Origin: CAVSDF01 sp963726715
GTDB lineage: Bacteria > Bacteroidota > Rhodothermia > Rhodothermales > BA12
NCBI GenBank assembly: GCA_963726715.1
Contig: CAVSDF010000006.1
Span: forward strand, 1-64,000
Length of the DNA stretch: 64,000 nucleotides
Reading direction: 5' to 3'
Shown here piece after piece: positions 1-8,344 of this stretch. Made by a program: the position numbers and the translations under genes. The notes beneath the pieces are model-generated. The model ran no database searches, was not told the origin of the DNA, and saw only the letters and a list, made by a program, of their open reading frames with translations. How positions within the stretch are numbered: the stretch's first letter is position 1; each line of letters starts with the position of its first letter.

Positions 1-1546
1 GCTTTTCCGCAAGGCGAAGTCCATGGAGGCCGGTACGTGCGCGTACTTCGGCAACCGCTTCCTCGGGGACGATCCCTCGCGTGATGAGACCGTCATGTTC
101 GTTCGCGAGAACCTCGAAGCCGTAGCGGGGCGCAAGGGTCGTCAGCGTGTGGATGAAGGTGGCCTCCAGTCCCGTGAGCAGATGGGATGCAGCTTTGCGC
201 CTGCGTTCCGCCGCCGTCATCGTCTGGGGCAGGGGGAGCGACTTGCCGATGGCGTTCTTGAGGCACGTCTGCTGGTTGTGCGTGATCTGGTACCCGAAGC
301 GGCCTTCAAGGGCACCATCGATCCACAGGCGAAGCTGGTGGCGATGCACGTGGAGTTCCGTGCGGAGCCGACCGATCACCGAGCGCAGGCTCCCTCGGGG
401 CACCGACCGCCGAAGCACCCGCTCAATCGTGCCCTGTCGCCGCAGTGAAAGACGACGACGTGGGGGCGGGCAGTAGTCCCTTCTGCGCCTTCTCGGCACG
501 TCTGTCCCACGATGCCGATGCAGGAGCGTTCGACCCTGTCCTTTTCGGCGGGCTTTGAGACGCGGCATCGACGCCCCCATGTTAACAGCGTTTACACACA
601 GCTTGACGTTCGGCGTTTTGAGGCCGAGACGATGGGCGAGAGCATCGCGTCCGTCGGGCGTGCAGTAGGCGCTCAGAAACGAATCGTTGAGCCCGCACCG
701 TTCAAACTCGTACAGCAGCAGCGTCGGATGGGCGCTCACCAGGTCGTAGTTCTTCACCTCGTCGCGATCACCGTAGAGCCGTCCTTTCATCTCACGAGTC
801 GCGCTTTGCAGGCCTCCGCCCTCTGGATGCACCCGCCCAGACCTCTGAACCTCATAGCGGACCGAGAGCCGCACGAGGTCGCCCGTGGATGTGCGCTCGA
901 AGGCCTGCGAGACCGTCGTGACGAGTTGGCGGTTGTCGTGCTCATAGCGGAGCAGCTTGCGCCTGAACTCGCGCGTGAGTCGGACGATGCGAGACGTGCA
1001 GCGGTCGAGGTACGCCTTGCGCTCGCTCTGGAGACCGAGCCCCTTCTCGATGTCGATCTCGGTATAGCTCAACTGCTTGAGTGCGTCCAGAATTAGAGCG
1101 GGCTCGCTGTGTCCGTCGCGGTCGTGGTAGGCGTGTCCAGCCCGGCGCCGTACGGGCGTGCCGGTGATGGCATTGACGAGCGGGGCGGCAGCCTCTTCGA
1201 GCAGGCGGCTCTGTTCGACCTCGAAAATCGCCCCAACCACTCCCATGGGCACGCGGAATCGGCGGCACACGCGATGAACTTGCTCGGGCTCGCGGACCTC
1301 GATCAGGCCAGCGTCTCGAAGCGATTTCCAGTCGGCCTCAGGGGCGTGATGCTGGATGAGGCGGCAGTAGATGGGGACGAACGTGTCGGTGCGTCCGCTC
1401 TTGAGAAGGTGAAAGAAGAAGGAGAGCGTGTCGGGGGAAGCATCCCCGAGCATGCCCCGAGCCCGATCGTACACGGGCCGGGGCAGCGCGAAGCGCTCAC
1501 TCCAGTGGCCGTGGCCCCAGTACGGGGTGGTCGCTCGATATGCCAT
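1..1546 (-). CDS. Partial polymerase-A-like replicase of an integrative element
   Basis: Reading the minus strand from ATG at 1546 gives 515 codons without a stop, running off the left edge, so the C-terminus is missing. Three blocks resemble the palm of family-A polymerases. Residues ~255-280 have VKNYDLVSAHPTLLLYEFE (motif-A-like aspartate). Residues ~311-325 have PNVKLCVNAVNMGAS (motif-B-like K and G). Residues ~455-490 have HLLTGLEATFIHTL followed by ANEHDGLIT (motif-C-like HDG). An SGRVHPEGGGLQS block lies before motif A, as in PolA proteins. The middle (~330-375) is very basic. It overlaps the preceding HTH gene by about 50 bp, implying one transcript. Family membership is my inference from motif order; gene reality is much more certain than function. 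A replicase, primase-polymerase or other nucleotidyltransferase are all possible. Confidence 0.6.
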   Translation of the reverse strand, partial: MAYRATTPYWGHGHWSERFALPRPVYDRARGMLGDASPDTLSFFFHLLKSGRTDTFVPIYCRLIQHHAPEADWKSLRDAGLIEVREPEQVHRVCRRFRVPMGVVGAIFEVEQSRLLEEAAAPLVNAITGTPVRRRAGHAYHDRDGHSEPALILDALKQLSYTEIDIEKGLGLQSERKAYLDRCTSRIVRLTREFRRKLLRYEHDNRQLVTTVSQAFERTSTGDLVRLSVRYEVQRSGRVHPEGGGLQSATREMKGRLYGDRDEVKNYDLVSAHPTLLLYEFERCGLNDSFLSAYCTPDGRDALAHRLGLKTPNVKLCVNAVNMGASMPRLKARRKGQGRTLLHRHRGTDVPRRRRRDYCPPPRRRLSLRRQGTIERVLRRSVPRGSLRSVIGRLRTELHVHRHQLRLWIDGALEGRFGYQITHNQQTCLKNAIGKSLPLPQTMTAAERRRKAASHLLTGLEATFIHTLTTLAPRYGFEVLANEHDGLITRGIVPEEAVAEVRARTGLHGLRLAEK

Positions 1547-1997
1547 GGTCCATGCGCGTCGTGGTCTCGCGCAGGGATGGCGCTACGGAGCTGTGCCGTT
1601 CGTCAGTTCCGGAGTGGGTCGTTGTGGAGTGGAGCTCAACCGCTGTGGCAGCATGAGCACGCTGGATGTAGGCCGCAATGCCCGTCTCGGTGAATCGCAG
1701 TTGGCGCCCGATGCGCAGGACCGGGATCTGTCCGCTTTGCACGAGGGAGTCGAGCGTGCGAGGGCAGATGCCAAAGCGCTCTGACACCTCGCGGGGTCGA
1801 ATCAGGCGCGGCGGTGGCGGAGGCGCGGTGGCCAGGGCGTGGCGGACCTCCTGGCGGATGAACCGTTCAAGGGACCGGAGGAGGGTGGGGGCAAGGAGTC
1901 CCGCCATGTCTGGATGAAGCGCCGTGTGCCCAGGAAGGGGCAGAGCGTCATTGGTTTGTGGTGTCGGCATTTTTGAAGTTTGCAAAATGCGCATCAC
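1497..1997 (-). CDS. Excisionase/MerR-type helix-turn-helix protein
   Basis: The protein has 166 residues. Residues ~64-115 carry a winged-helix motif of the excisionase/MerR-like class, with RLIRPREVSERFGICPRTL followed by IPVLRIGRQLRFTETGI. Such proteins bind short DNA sites and act as recombination directionality factors or regulators in phages, plasmids and integrative elements. A second ATG at 1970 (MPTPQ) is an equally good start. The C-terminal ~45 residues are low complexity and overlap the start of the downstream polymerase-like gene in another frame. With the integrase at 3.3-4.4 kb this is probably part of the element's excision or replication control module. Confidence 0.75.
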   Translation of the reverse strand: MMRILQTSKMPTPQTNDALPLPGHTALHPDMAGLLAPTLLRSLERFIRQEVRHALATAPPPPPRLIRPREVSERFGICPRTLDSLVQSGQIPVLRIGRQLRFTETGIAAYIQRAHAATAVELHSTTTHSGTDERHSSVAPSLRETTTRMDHGISSDHPVLGPRPLE

Positions 1998-2348
1998 CCG
2001 AAGGTGATTGTGAAGTGCGTCGACCGTTTGTGTGGTTCGCCTCCATATACGGCAACTGCGCCATAATGCCAGAATATACGAACAATTGCCCCTAATGTCA
2101 AACCAGTTGTATGAGACGTTGGATGGACGGAGGGTGATCTAATTAGGTGAATGTTTGGCGAATCTATGCCATTAAGACGCATATTGTATCAATTGGCAAA
2201 AACGAAGGCTAACGAAGTTCATATATTTGCGTTGTGGGACTCAAAAAGTCGAGCGGGTGCCAGTTACTGCAGCCCCCAGAGACGGCCACGTGATCATTAC
2301 CCATTCCCACTAGTCACGCAGGCACGACTGGCTTTCCTTAATATTAAA
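1998..2348. other. AT-richer divergent intergenic region of the element
   Basis: This stretch of about 350 bp separates the leftward HTH/replicase genes from the rightward HNH gene. It is visibly richer in A and T than the surrounding chromosome, with runs such as CATAATGCCAGAATATACG and GATCTAATTAGGTGAATG. It probably holds divergent promoters, but I could not place them. A reading frame from 2151 could extend the HNH gene upstream, but that segment has no recognisable domain. Confidence 0.4.
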
Positions 2349-3005
2349 ATGGAAAACACCAACACCGCTGGCCACTTGCCAGCTCTCCCAAAGCTTACAG
2401 ATGACAAGCTCCGCAATCGACTGACTAAATCCATGGTCTACCAGGAAGAAAGCGGATGTCTCATATGGAAAAGATGTACAAACAAGGGGTACGGATGTAT
2501 AAAGTGCCGTGGTATAGTTTTTTCGGTCTCAAGGCTTGTGTACTTCCTCACATTTGGCCTGCTGCCTCAAGTGGTGCGGCACACGTGCGACAACCCGGCG
2601 TGTTGTAACCCGGCTCACCTCCTGGGGGGGACACAGGCCGACAACATGCGCGACAAGTACGAGCGAAATCGTCAGGCACGTGGCGAGACCAACGGGCGAA
2701 GTAAACTGACCGAGGCCGAGGTCCTTGAGATCCGGTCGCTCCAGGCTCAGGGCATGCCTGTCAATGACCTAGCAAACCGATACGGTGTTACAAAGCGTTC
2801 TATTTATAATGTTATGCAGAATAATACGTGGAGGCATGTGAAAAATCAAACATCGGAGTTAGGATCAAGCACGAATGGACAAAGCCCGTGCTTAAGCAAC
2901 GAAGGTACATGCCTAAAAGTATCGAAATATCAAGTGGTCATTGATACCACGAATACCCAATCTCTTGCACAGAATTACCGCACTGGTACGCCAGACTTAT
3001 CCTGA
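2349..3005 (+). CDS. HNH endonuclease with C-terminal HTH (homing/phage type)
   Basis: From ATG 2349 the product is 218 residues. Residues ~70-100 hold the HNH finger of phage and homing endonucleases: VVRHTCDNPACCNPAHL, then GTQADNMRDKYER. Next comes GETNGRSKLTEAEV and a short helix-turn-helix (NDLANRYGVTKRSIYNVM), typical of the DNA-recognition tail of this class. The enzyme would nick or cut DNA as a selfish or phage-associated nuclease. Base composition is lower in GC than the neighbours, consistent with recent acquisition. I prefer ATG 2349 over 2151 because similarity begins there. The last ~40 residues are not recognisable. Confidence 0.85.
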   Translation: MENTNTAGHLPALPKLTDDKLRNRLTKSMVYQEESGCLIWKRCTNKGYGCIKCRGIVFSVSRLVYFLTFGLLPQVVRHTCDNPACCNPAHLLGGTQADNMRDKYERNRQARGETNGRSKLTEAEVLEIRSLQAQGMPVNDLANRYGVTKRSIYNVMQNNTWRHVKNQTSELGSSTNGQSPCLSNEGTCLKVSKYQVVIDTTNTQSLAQNYRTGTPDLS

Positions 3006-3230
3006 CAGCCCTTTAGAATCTGCCCGAGCCAGCAGAGTCACAAGGCGGTCGATGGAGTAAAGACGCACCTTGCCGTGCTTGATCTCGCTGATGCGGCATT
3101 CCGGCACGGCAAGGGCAGCGGCGGCTTCAGCGCCTGAGCACCCGCGAGCCTCTATGACCTGCTACAGTTCGGAGTAAACGCGAAAGTCAATAAGGCGTTC
3201 AAAAGGAGCAGTGCGCTGGGGATTGCCCCC
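2997..3230 (-). pseudogene. Remnant of an XRE-type HTH regulator (antitoxin-like)
   Basis: On the minus strand a 55-codon stretch reads VIEARGCSGAEAAAALAV, then RISEIKHGKVRLYSIDRL, and ends DSKGLSG before TAA at 2997-2999. This is the helix-turn-helix core of XRE/HigA-like antitoxins. It is preceded in frame by ERLIDFRVYSEL and an amber TAG at 3162-3164, exactly where the usual N-terminal helix would join. No toxin partner is visible. The end overlaps the 3' end of the HNH gene. I read it as a decayed regulator of the element; a single base error creating the TAG is possible. Confidence 0.45.
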
Positions 3231-3284
3231 AACCCCGGGCTCCTACTACCAAGCACCCTTCGCTATCAGAGACTTGGTCGGGAT

Positions 3285-4407
3285 TCAGCGGCCCGGTGCA
3301 TCAAACGCGTCAATCACCTGAGTCGCGAACACGTCTCGGGAGAGGTGCATGTACTGTTGAGTGACGGTCACGCTGCTATGACCGGCGAAAAGCCGAATCG
3401 CTTCGATGGAGGCACCACGTTGAGCAAGCAAGGAGCACCCCGTGTGGCGGAGGTCATGGAAACGCGTTTGGCCCAGACCCGCTCGGCGTGCCATCTGCTT
3501 GAAGCGCGTTGAGACGTAATGCGGTCGGAGTCTCTGCCCCCGGATCGTAAACACGAACGCCTCGGGATCTGCGGGCATGACCCTCCTGAGAACCTCACAG
3601 GGCCTTCGGGAAAGCGGAATGCGGCGATCTTTACGGGACTTGGTCTGGAAGTCATCGCCGTTGGCCACGTGAAGCGTTCTCCCATCGAGGTCTACGTGCC
3701 GCCACCTGATCGAGCATACCTCCGAGAGGCGCAAAGCGGTGAAGACGGTGAACTCTACCAGATCTCGAAGCCAGAGCGTAAGTCCCTTAGCGGAATGCTT
3801 GTTGGCGGCTCCCACCTCAATCGTCTTAATGAGATGGTCTACTTGCTCTTCCGTAAGGGCCCGAGGAAATTTCAGCGGGACTCGGCGCAGCCTGACTTTC
3901 CTGCACGGGTCGGACTCTAGGTCGCCTCGCTCAACCAACCATCGAAAGAAGGTGGAGAGGCGGCGCACGTAGGAACGCCGGGTCACGTCGTTGGCGGCCC
4001 GTACCGTTGAGGAAGGCTTCGACCGTCTCAGGCTGAACTGCCCGCACATCTTCCCTACTGCCCACACTTTGGACAAACTGCTTGAGCGTACGCTCGTAGG
4101 TCAGTATCGTCGTGCGGGCGAGGTGATGACGTGAGGCGAGGAAGTGATCGAGGGCGTCGCCGAGAGAGCATGCAGGGGGCACTGGCACGCGATGCAGGGC
4201 TTCCGGAAGTGAGGGACGGACAGCGGCGCCTCCATCGGTCCACGGGTCCCATACGCCGGCCTCGTAGCGCGCCTCGTACTTCGGCTTCAGTCTCATCGCC
4301 TCTTCGCGCGTAAAGGCGTTGAGGGCAACTTGCCGCTGTGTGGGCTTGCGTCGCCGGTCGGTGAAGGTGAGGTAGAACCGACCGGACTTTTCGTTCAGGG
4401 ACGCCAT
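3285..4407 (-). CDS. Tyrosine recombinase/integrase, frameshifted
   Basis: The N-terminal part (ATG 4407) holds the arm-type and SAM-like core-binding region, e.g. SLNEKSGRFYLTFTDRR and HLARTTILTYERTLKQFV. The catalytic part is read in another frame. Catalytic residues are visible: Arg in TALRLSEVCSIRW, HxxR in RFHDLRHTGCSLLAQRG, and His/Tyr in FAGHSSVTVTQQYMH. The frame changes near 4000, just after TVEAFLNGT, by a single base, giving two open pieces (to 3931 and from about 4076). Both halves are intact around the break, so sequencing error or recent inactivation are both possible. It sits beside tRNA-Cys, the usual location for an integrase at the end of an integrated element. Confidence 0.85.
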
Positions 4408-4540
4408 CGAATGAGAGGGGCGAGGGTGGAGTACTCCCCCGCTCACACCCGCTTTCAGCAGACCCCCTTTCTAAGCGCTTTCTAAGCACCCTCCCTTCTC
4501 GGCGGCACACTGGCTGGTTGACGCCTCTTGATACCAACCA

Positions 4541-4584
4541 GAAACGGCCTCCTGTCCCGTTCAAAGGGACAGAGAGGCCGTTTC
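4541..4584 (-). terminator. Hairpin terminator after tRNA-Cys
   Basis: An almost perfect inverted repeat with arms GAAACGGCCTC-CTGTCCC and GGGACAG-(A)-GAGGCCGTTTC around a 7-nt loop, four bases past the tRNA-Cys 3' end. It would end the leftward rpmB-rpmG-tRNA transcript and also shield it from the integrase gene. No strong U-run follows. Confidence 0.75.
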
Positions 4585-4588
4585 GCTG

Positions 4589-4659
4589 AGGTGCCGAGCG
4601 GATTTGAACCGCTGTACAGGGTTTTGCAGACCCTTGCCTAACCACTCGGCCACGGCACC
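4589..4659 (-). tRNA. tRNA-Cys (GCA)
   Basis: Cloverleaf of 71 nt. The acceptor stem pairs GGTGCCG with CGGCACC, and the discriminator is U, as expected for Cys. The anticodon stem AGGGT/ACCCT closes the loop CTGCAAA, giving anticodon GCA. The T arm carries GGTTCAAATCC. The 3' CCA is not encoded. The element's integrase lies just downstream, making this the likely neighbourhood of the attachment site. Confidence 0.95.
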
Positions 4660-4736
4660 ATCGGAGCGCGCAAGATACGAGCACGTGGCGACGGAGGTGG
4701 TGAAGCCTCGCCGAGGCTCCTGCATCCATCGAAACG

Positions 4737-4810
4737 TGCGCCCGGCAGGGCTCGAACCTGCAACCACCTCCTTAGAAGGGAGATGCTCTGTCCAGTTGAG
4801 CTACGGGCGC
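4737..4810 (-). tRNA. tRNA-Arg (UCU)
   Basis: Cloverleaf of 74 nt. The acceptor pairs GCGCCCG/CGGGCGC with discriminator A. The anticodon loop CTTCTAA sits within stem TCTCC/GGAGG, giving UCU, which reads AGA/AGG. The T arm has GGTTCGAGCC. CCA is not encoded. It lies between tRNA-Pro and tRNA-Cys in one leftward cluster. Confidence 0.95.
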
Positions 4811-4853
4811 AAACATCAACCGCCCCGGACGCAGTACACGCCGGGGCGATGTG

Positions 4854-4927
4854 TCGGGGTGGCCGGATTTGAACCGACGACCCTCTGCTCCCAAAGCAGA
4901 TGCGCTACCGGGCTGCGCTACACCCCG
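4854..4927 (-). tRNA. tRNA-Pro (UGG)
   Basis: Cloverleaf of 74 nt. The acceptor pairs CGGGGTG/CACCCCG with discriminator A. The anticodon loop TTTGGGA within stem TCTGC/GCAGA gives UGG. The T arm has GGTTCAAATCC. CCA is not encoded. It is the first tRNA after the ribosomal protein genes. Confidence 0.95.
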
Positions 4928-4990
4928 AAACCGGTGCGCCGCGTGGCCCCGAAGGCCGACGCGGCGCGGATGCTGAACGAACGCGCCGCC

Positions 4991-5158
4991 TCAGCGGGCG
5001 CCCTTCATCTCGGCCTGGACCTGGTCGAGGGCCACCATCTTCGAGCGGAAACGGTACTGGCCGTTCTCCTTCTTCTCGGCGACGACGACCTTCGCAACCT
5101 TGTTCTCGACGCGGTTCTTGAGGCGGTCGGTGCGCTGGTTCTTGTTAACCTTTGCCAT
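4991..5158 (-). CDS. Small DUF4295-like ribosome-associated protein
   Basis: A 55-residue basic protein starting MAKVNKNQRTDRLKNRV and ending VQAEMKGAR. It is too short for most gene finders. In Bacteroidota a small lysine-rich DUF4295 protein of this size lies directly after rpmB and rpmG, and this gene has the same position and composition. The function is unknown, but the conserved placement suggests ribosome association. It sits 59 bp downstream of rpmG and 64 bp upstream of tRNA-Pro. The family call rests on context and overall character, not on an alignment. Confidence 0.75.
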   Translation of the reverse strand: MAKVNKNQRTDRLKNRVENKVAKVVVAEKKENGQYRFRSKMVALDQVQAEMKGAR

Positions 5159-5217
5159 CGTAAGTAGGGGCTACGGGGTGGGCAGGGGACGTGGGCGTGC
5201 GCATACGGCGCACCGCG

Positions 5218-5388
5218 TCACTTGATCTCCTTGTGGACGGTGACCTTGCGCAGCTTCGAGTTGTACTTCTTGAGCTCAAGGCGCGCCGTCGTGTTGCGGC
5301 GGTTCTTGGTCGTTGCGTAGCGCGACGTGCCGGGGGCCTCGGTGCACTCGAGGATGATCTTGATTCGGTTCTCTTTCGCCTTGGCCAT
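5218..5388 (-). CDS. rpmG: 50S ribosomal protein L33
   Basis: Product of 56 residues. The L33 signature is visible in IKIILECTEAPGTSRY and TTKNRRNTTARLELKKYN, ending KVTVHKEIK. A single cysteine remains instead of the zinc-binding pairs, so this is a zinc-independent L33. It lies between rpmB and the small DUF4295-like gene. Start ATG at 5388. Confidence 0.95.
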   Translation of the reverse strand: MAKAKENRIKIILECTEAPGTSRYATTKNRRNTTARLELKKYNSKLRKVTVHKEIK

Positions 5389-5507
5389 CGTCGTCGAAGC
5401 GTTCAGGTGGGAAGTGGGGAGGACGCGGGCGCAGTCAGGCGCTCACGATCCGTGGAGAGGTCTCGGCGCCGTGGCGCTCGACCCGATGGGTCTCGACCGG
5501 GTCGGTC

Positions 5508-5744
5508 TCAGACGGCGACGCCGGCGGCGCGGGCCTCGCGAAGAACGGCGGAGATGCCCTTCTTGTTGATCGTCTTGATCGTCTGGCCGGACACGCGGAG
5601 CGTGATCCAGCGCCCGGTCTCGGGCACGAAGAACCGCTTCTTCTGGATGTTCACCTCGAAGCGGCGCTTGGCCAGGTTGTGCGCGTGCGAGACGTGGTTG
5701 CCGGACACCGGGCCTTTGCCGGTCAGCTGATCCTTGCGGGCCAT
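5508..5744 (-). CDS. rpmB: 50S ribosomal protein L28
   Basis: Product of 78 residues from ATG 5744. L28 features are MARKDQLTGKGPVSGNHVSH, AHNLAKRRFEVNIQKKRFFV and LRVSGQTIKTINKKG. It is the first gene of the leftward rpmB - rpmG - DUF4295-like - tRNA run. The open frame extends to 5789, but the conserved N-terminus fixes the start at MARKDQL. Confidence 0.95.
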   Translation of the reverse strand: MARKDQLTGKGPVSGNHVSHAHNLAKRRFEVNIQKKRFFVPETGRWITLRVSGQTIKTINKKGISAVLREARAAGVAV

Positions 5745-5973
5745 CGTCGGGAGGAGGTTGGGGGCGCCGCCGCGGACGGACGGGCGCACGTGGGTGCGAA
5801 GTAGCCCGAAAATCTACGACATCGCCGCCGCCGAGACCACCCCCGGCGGCTCCGGTGGACCGAAGCTTCGGTGAAGCGTGTCGCCGCGCCAGGGTGGGGC
5901 CGGGGCGGATCGGCAGGCGCCACGGGCCGTACCGGCAACGCCTCTGTTTCCGATTCCCCCACCCCGATCCCCG

Positions 5974-6819
5974 ATGCGCGTCACTGTCTTCGCCGCCGGT
6001 ACCTGCTCGGCCCCCGAGGCGCTCGTCGTGCGCGGGGCGCCGTGGCGGCGGGCGGCGTTTCCCGGCGGCGTCGTGCTCGTCGAGCATCCCGATACCGGAC
6101 CGGTGCTCCTCGACACCGGGTTCGCACCGCGGCAGCAGGCCGCCGCCTCCCGCCGTCTCGCCTCGCGCGCGCTCCTCGCTCTCCTGCACCCGACGTACAG
6201 CCCGACCGCCGCCGACCGCCTCGCCGGTCTCGGCATCGCCGCCGCCGACGTGCGGCACGTCGTCCTCACGCACGCGCACCACGACCATCTTGGCGGCCTG
6301 CTCGACTTCCCCCGCGCCGCGATCCACGCGACGCCCGCCGCCCTCGCCGCGCTCTCGCATCCGCCGCGCGGCCACGCCGCTGCGTATCTGCCTGCTCTGG
6401 CGCCCACCGACCTCGCCGCGCGCCTGACGCCCATCGGCGCATCCGCGCCTGTTCCGCCCCTCCTCGCGCGTGTGGGATTGGAGTCGGTGTTCGCCCTCCT
6501 GCCGGGGATGGTGGCGGTGCCGCTGCCGGGCCACGCGGTGGGGCAGGTCGGCGTGTGGATCGAGGACGCGGAGACCGCCGATGGACGTCGCGGGCCGCTG
6601 TTCGTCGCTGCCGATGCCGCGTGGCGAGGCGCCCACATCGACCCTGACGATGGCGCCGCATCGCTGCCGCGGTGGGCCGCGCTCGCGCAGGAAGACCGCC
6701 GCGCGTGGGCCGTGACGCTCGTCCGGCTGCGCGCGCTCCGCCGCCTCGCGCCCGATCTCCCCGTCGTCCTCACCCACGACGCCGCGACGTGGCCCGCCAG
6801 CGCCGCCCGTGAAGGGTGA
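5974..6819 (+). CDS. MBL-fold metallo-hydrolase
   Basis: Product of 281 residues. The zinc-binding signature HAHHDHLGG is at ~residue 96, further histidines follow (PLPGHAVGQ), and VAADAAW and a terminal LTHDAATWP supply the remaining metal-ligand-like positions. The substrate cannot be told. It is followed by an adenylate-forming enzyme (6943) and a GNAT-like protein (8429), suggesting a three-gene pathway. The start is the ATG after the C-rich leader CCCCACCCCGATCCCCG. Confidence 0.85.
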   Translation: MRVTVFAAGTCSAPEALVVRGAPWRRAAFPGGVVLVEHPDTGPVLLDTGFAPRQQAAASRRLASRALLALLHPTYSPTAADRLAGLGIAAADVRHVVLTHAHHDHLGGLLDFPRAAIHATPAALAALSHPPRGHAAAYLPALAPTDLAARLTPIGASAPVPPLLARVGLESVFALLPGMVAVPLPGHAVGQVGVWIEDAETADGRRGPLFVAADAAWRGAHIDPDDGAASLPRWAALAQEDRRAWAVTLVRLRALRRLAPDLPVVLTHDAATWPASAAREG

Positions 6820-6942
6820 GTTTGTGGGTTGGTGAGATGGTGAGGGCGATCCGCTCGGCACGGGCACGCCAGCCGCGCCGCAGCGGTGACGGCCGCAATG
6901 CCCCCAATTCACCATCCCCCATACCCCATCCTCCCCAACCCC

Positions 6943-8313
6943 ATGCGCGACGCCGCCGCTTTCGCCGCTGCCTACGCCCGTGCGCGCGGCCTCGTGCCGG
7001 GCGGGCGGTTCACGACGCGCGCGGCGCTCGACGGGCACCAGGAGCGGCTCGCGCGGCGGCAGATCGCGTGGGTGCGGCGGCACTCCCCGGCGACCGATGC
7101 GCGCTTCGACGGACGCCCGACGGCCGCGTGGCGCGAGATTGCCCCGACCGGCAAGGCCGAGATGATGCGCGATTTCGACCGCCTCGTCACCGCTCCCGGC
7201 GTGACGCGCGCGGCGGCGATGGAGGTGGCGCTCCGCGCCGAGGCGTCGCGCGACTTCGCGCCGCTTCTCGCGGGCGGCGTCGCGGCGGGGCTGTCGAGCG
7301 GGACGAGCGGAAGCCGCGGGCTGTTCGTCGTCTCGCCGTCGGAACGCGCCGCGTGGGCGGGGGCGATGCTCGGGCGGATGCTGCCGTCGGGGCTGGGCGG
7401 GACGTTCGCGCCGGGTGGCGAGCAGCGCGTCGCGTTCTTCCTCCGCGCCTCGTCGGCGCTCTACGAAGGCCTCGGCGGGCGGCGCCTGCGGTTCGCGTTC
7501 TTCGACCTCCTCGACGGATTCGACGCTCACCTCGCGCGCCTCACCGCCCTCCGTCCGACTGTTCTGAGCGCGCCGCCGTCGATGCTCCGGCGCCTCGCCG
7601 ACGCGCAGCGTTCCGGGCGCCTCGCCATCGCCCCGGCGCGCGTGGTTTCGGTCGCCGATGTGCTCGACGAGGCCACGCGGGCGGAGGTCGAGGCCGCCTT
7701 CGGGCAGCGCGTCCACCAGGTCTACCAGGCCACCGAGGGCCTGCTCGGCGCGACGTGTGCGCTCGGCACGCTCCACCTGTGCGAGGCCGATGTCGTCGTC
7801 GAGCGCGAGGCCGTCGGTGCGGCGGGCGAGGGACGTTTCATCCCCATCGTCACCGACCTGCGGCGGCGCACGCAGCCCATCGTCCGCCACCGCCTCGACG
7901 ATGTCCTCGTTCTCGCCGCCGCTACGTGCCCGTGCGGCGACGCCTCGACGGCCATCGGGCGCGTCGAGGGCCGCGCCGACGATGTGTGCGTCGCGGTGCG
8001 ACCGGACGGGCGCCGCGCGGCGGTCTTCCCCGACTTCCTGCGCCGCGCGGTCCTCATCGGCGCTCCGGCGGCGACCGCCTACGCGGTGCGACAGACCGCC
8101 GAGGACCGCGTCGAGGTGGCGCTCGCGGTGCTGGAGGACGAACGCGCGGCCTCGGAATCGGGCGTCCGCGCTGAGATCGTCGCGCTCTGGCAGCGGATGG
8201 GCGCCGCGCCGCCGTCGGTCGTCTTCACCGGCCCGCCCGCCGCGCCCGTCCCCGGCGCCAAGGAGCGCCGCGTCGCCCGAAGCTTCCCGTGCGACGTGGC
8301 CGCGCTGGCGTGA
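6943..8313 (+). CDS. Adenylate-forming enzyme (CoF synthetase / F390-synthetase-like)
   Basis: Product of 456 residues. The ATP-binding A3 motif reads GLSSGTSGSRGLF (~residue 121), followed by LRPTVLSAPPSMLRRLA and a QVYQATEGLLGATC block matching the A5 region. C-terminal PIVRHRLDD and GRVEGRADDV fit the family. Members activate a carboxylate as acyl-AMP and often load it onto CoA or a carrier. Closest in style are the F390-synthetase-related proteins, which lack the long C-terminal domain. A short CPCG motif (ATCPCGDAS) is notable. The start at MRDAAAF is chosen because upstream codons derive from the C-rich leader. Confidence 0.8.
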   Translation: MRDAAAFAAAYARARGLVPGGRFTTRAALDGHQERLARRQIAWVRRHSPATDARFDGRPTAAWREIAPTGKAEMMRDFDRLVTAPGVTRAAAMEVALRAEASRDFAPLLAGGVAAGLSSGTSGSRGLFVVSPSERAAWAGAMLGRMLPSGLGGTFAPGGEQRVAFFLRASSALYEGLGGRRLRFAFFDLLDGFDAHLARLTALRPTVLSAPPSMLRRLADAQRSGRLAIAPARVVSVADVLDEATRAEVEAAFGQRVHQVYQATEGLLGATCALGTLHLCEADVVVEREAVGAAGEGRFIPIVTDLRRRTQPIVRHRLDDVLVLAAATCPCGDASTAIGRVEGRADDVCVAVRPDGRRAAVFPDFLRRAVLIGAPAATAYAVRQTAEDRVEVALAVLEDERAASESGVRAEIVALWQRMGAAPPSVVFTGPPAAPVPGAKERRVARSFPCDVAALA

Positions 8314-8344
8314 GGCGATGGGCGAGGCGCCGGAGCAGAGCGCC

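Noticed and set aside
1..3284. Duplicate of the tRNA-Cys 3' end as attachment repeat
   Set aside because: No copy of the tRNA 3' sequence was found in this part, so the left attachment site must lie outside the window if it exists.
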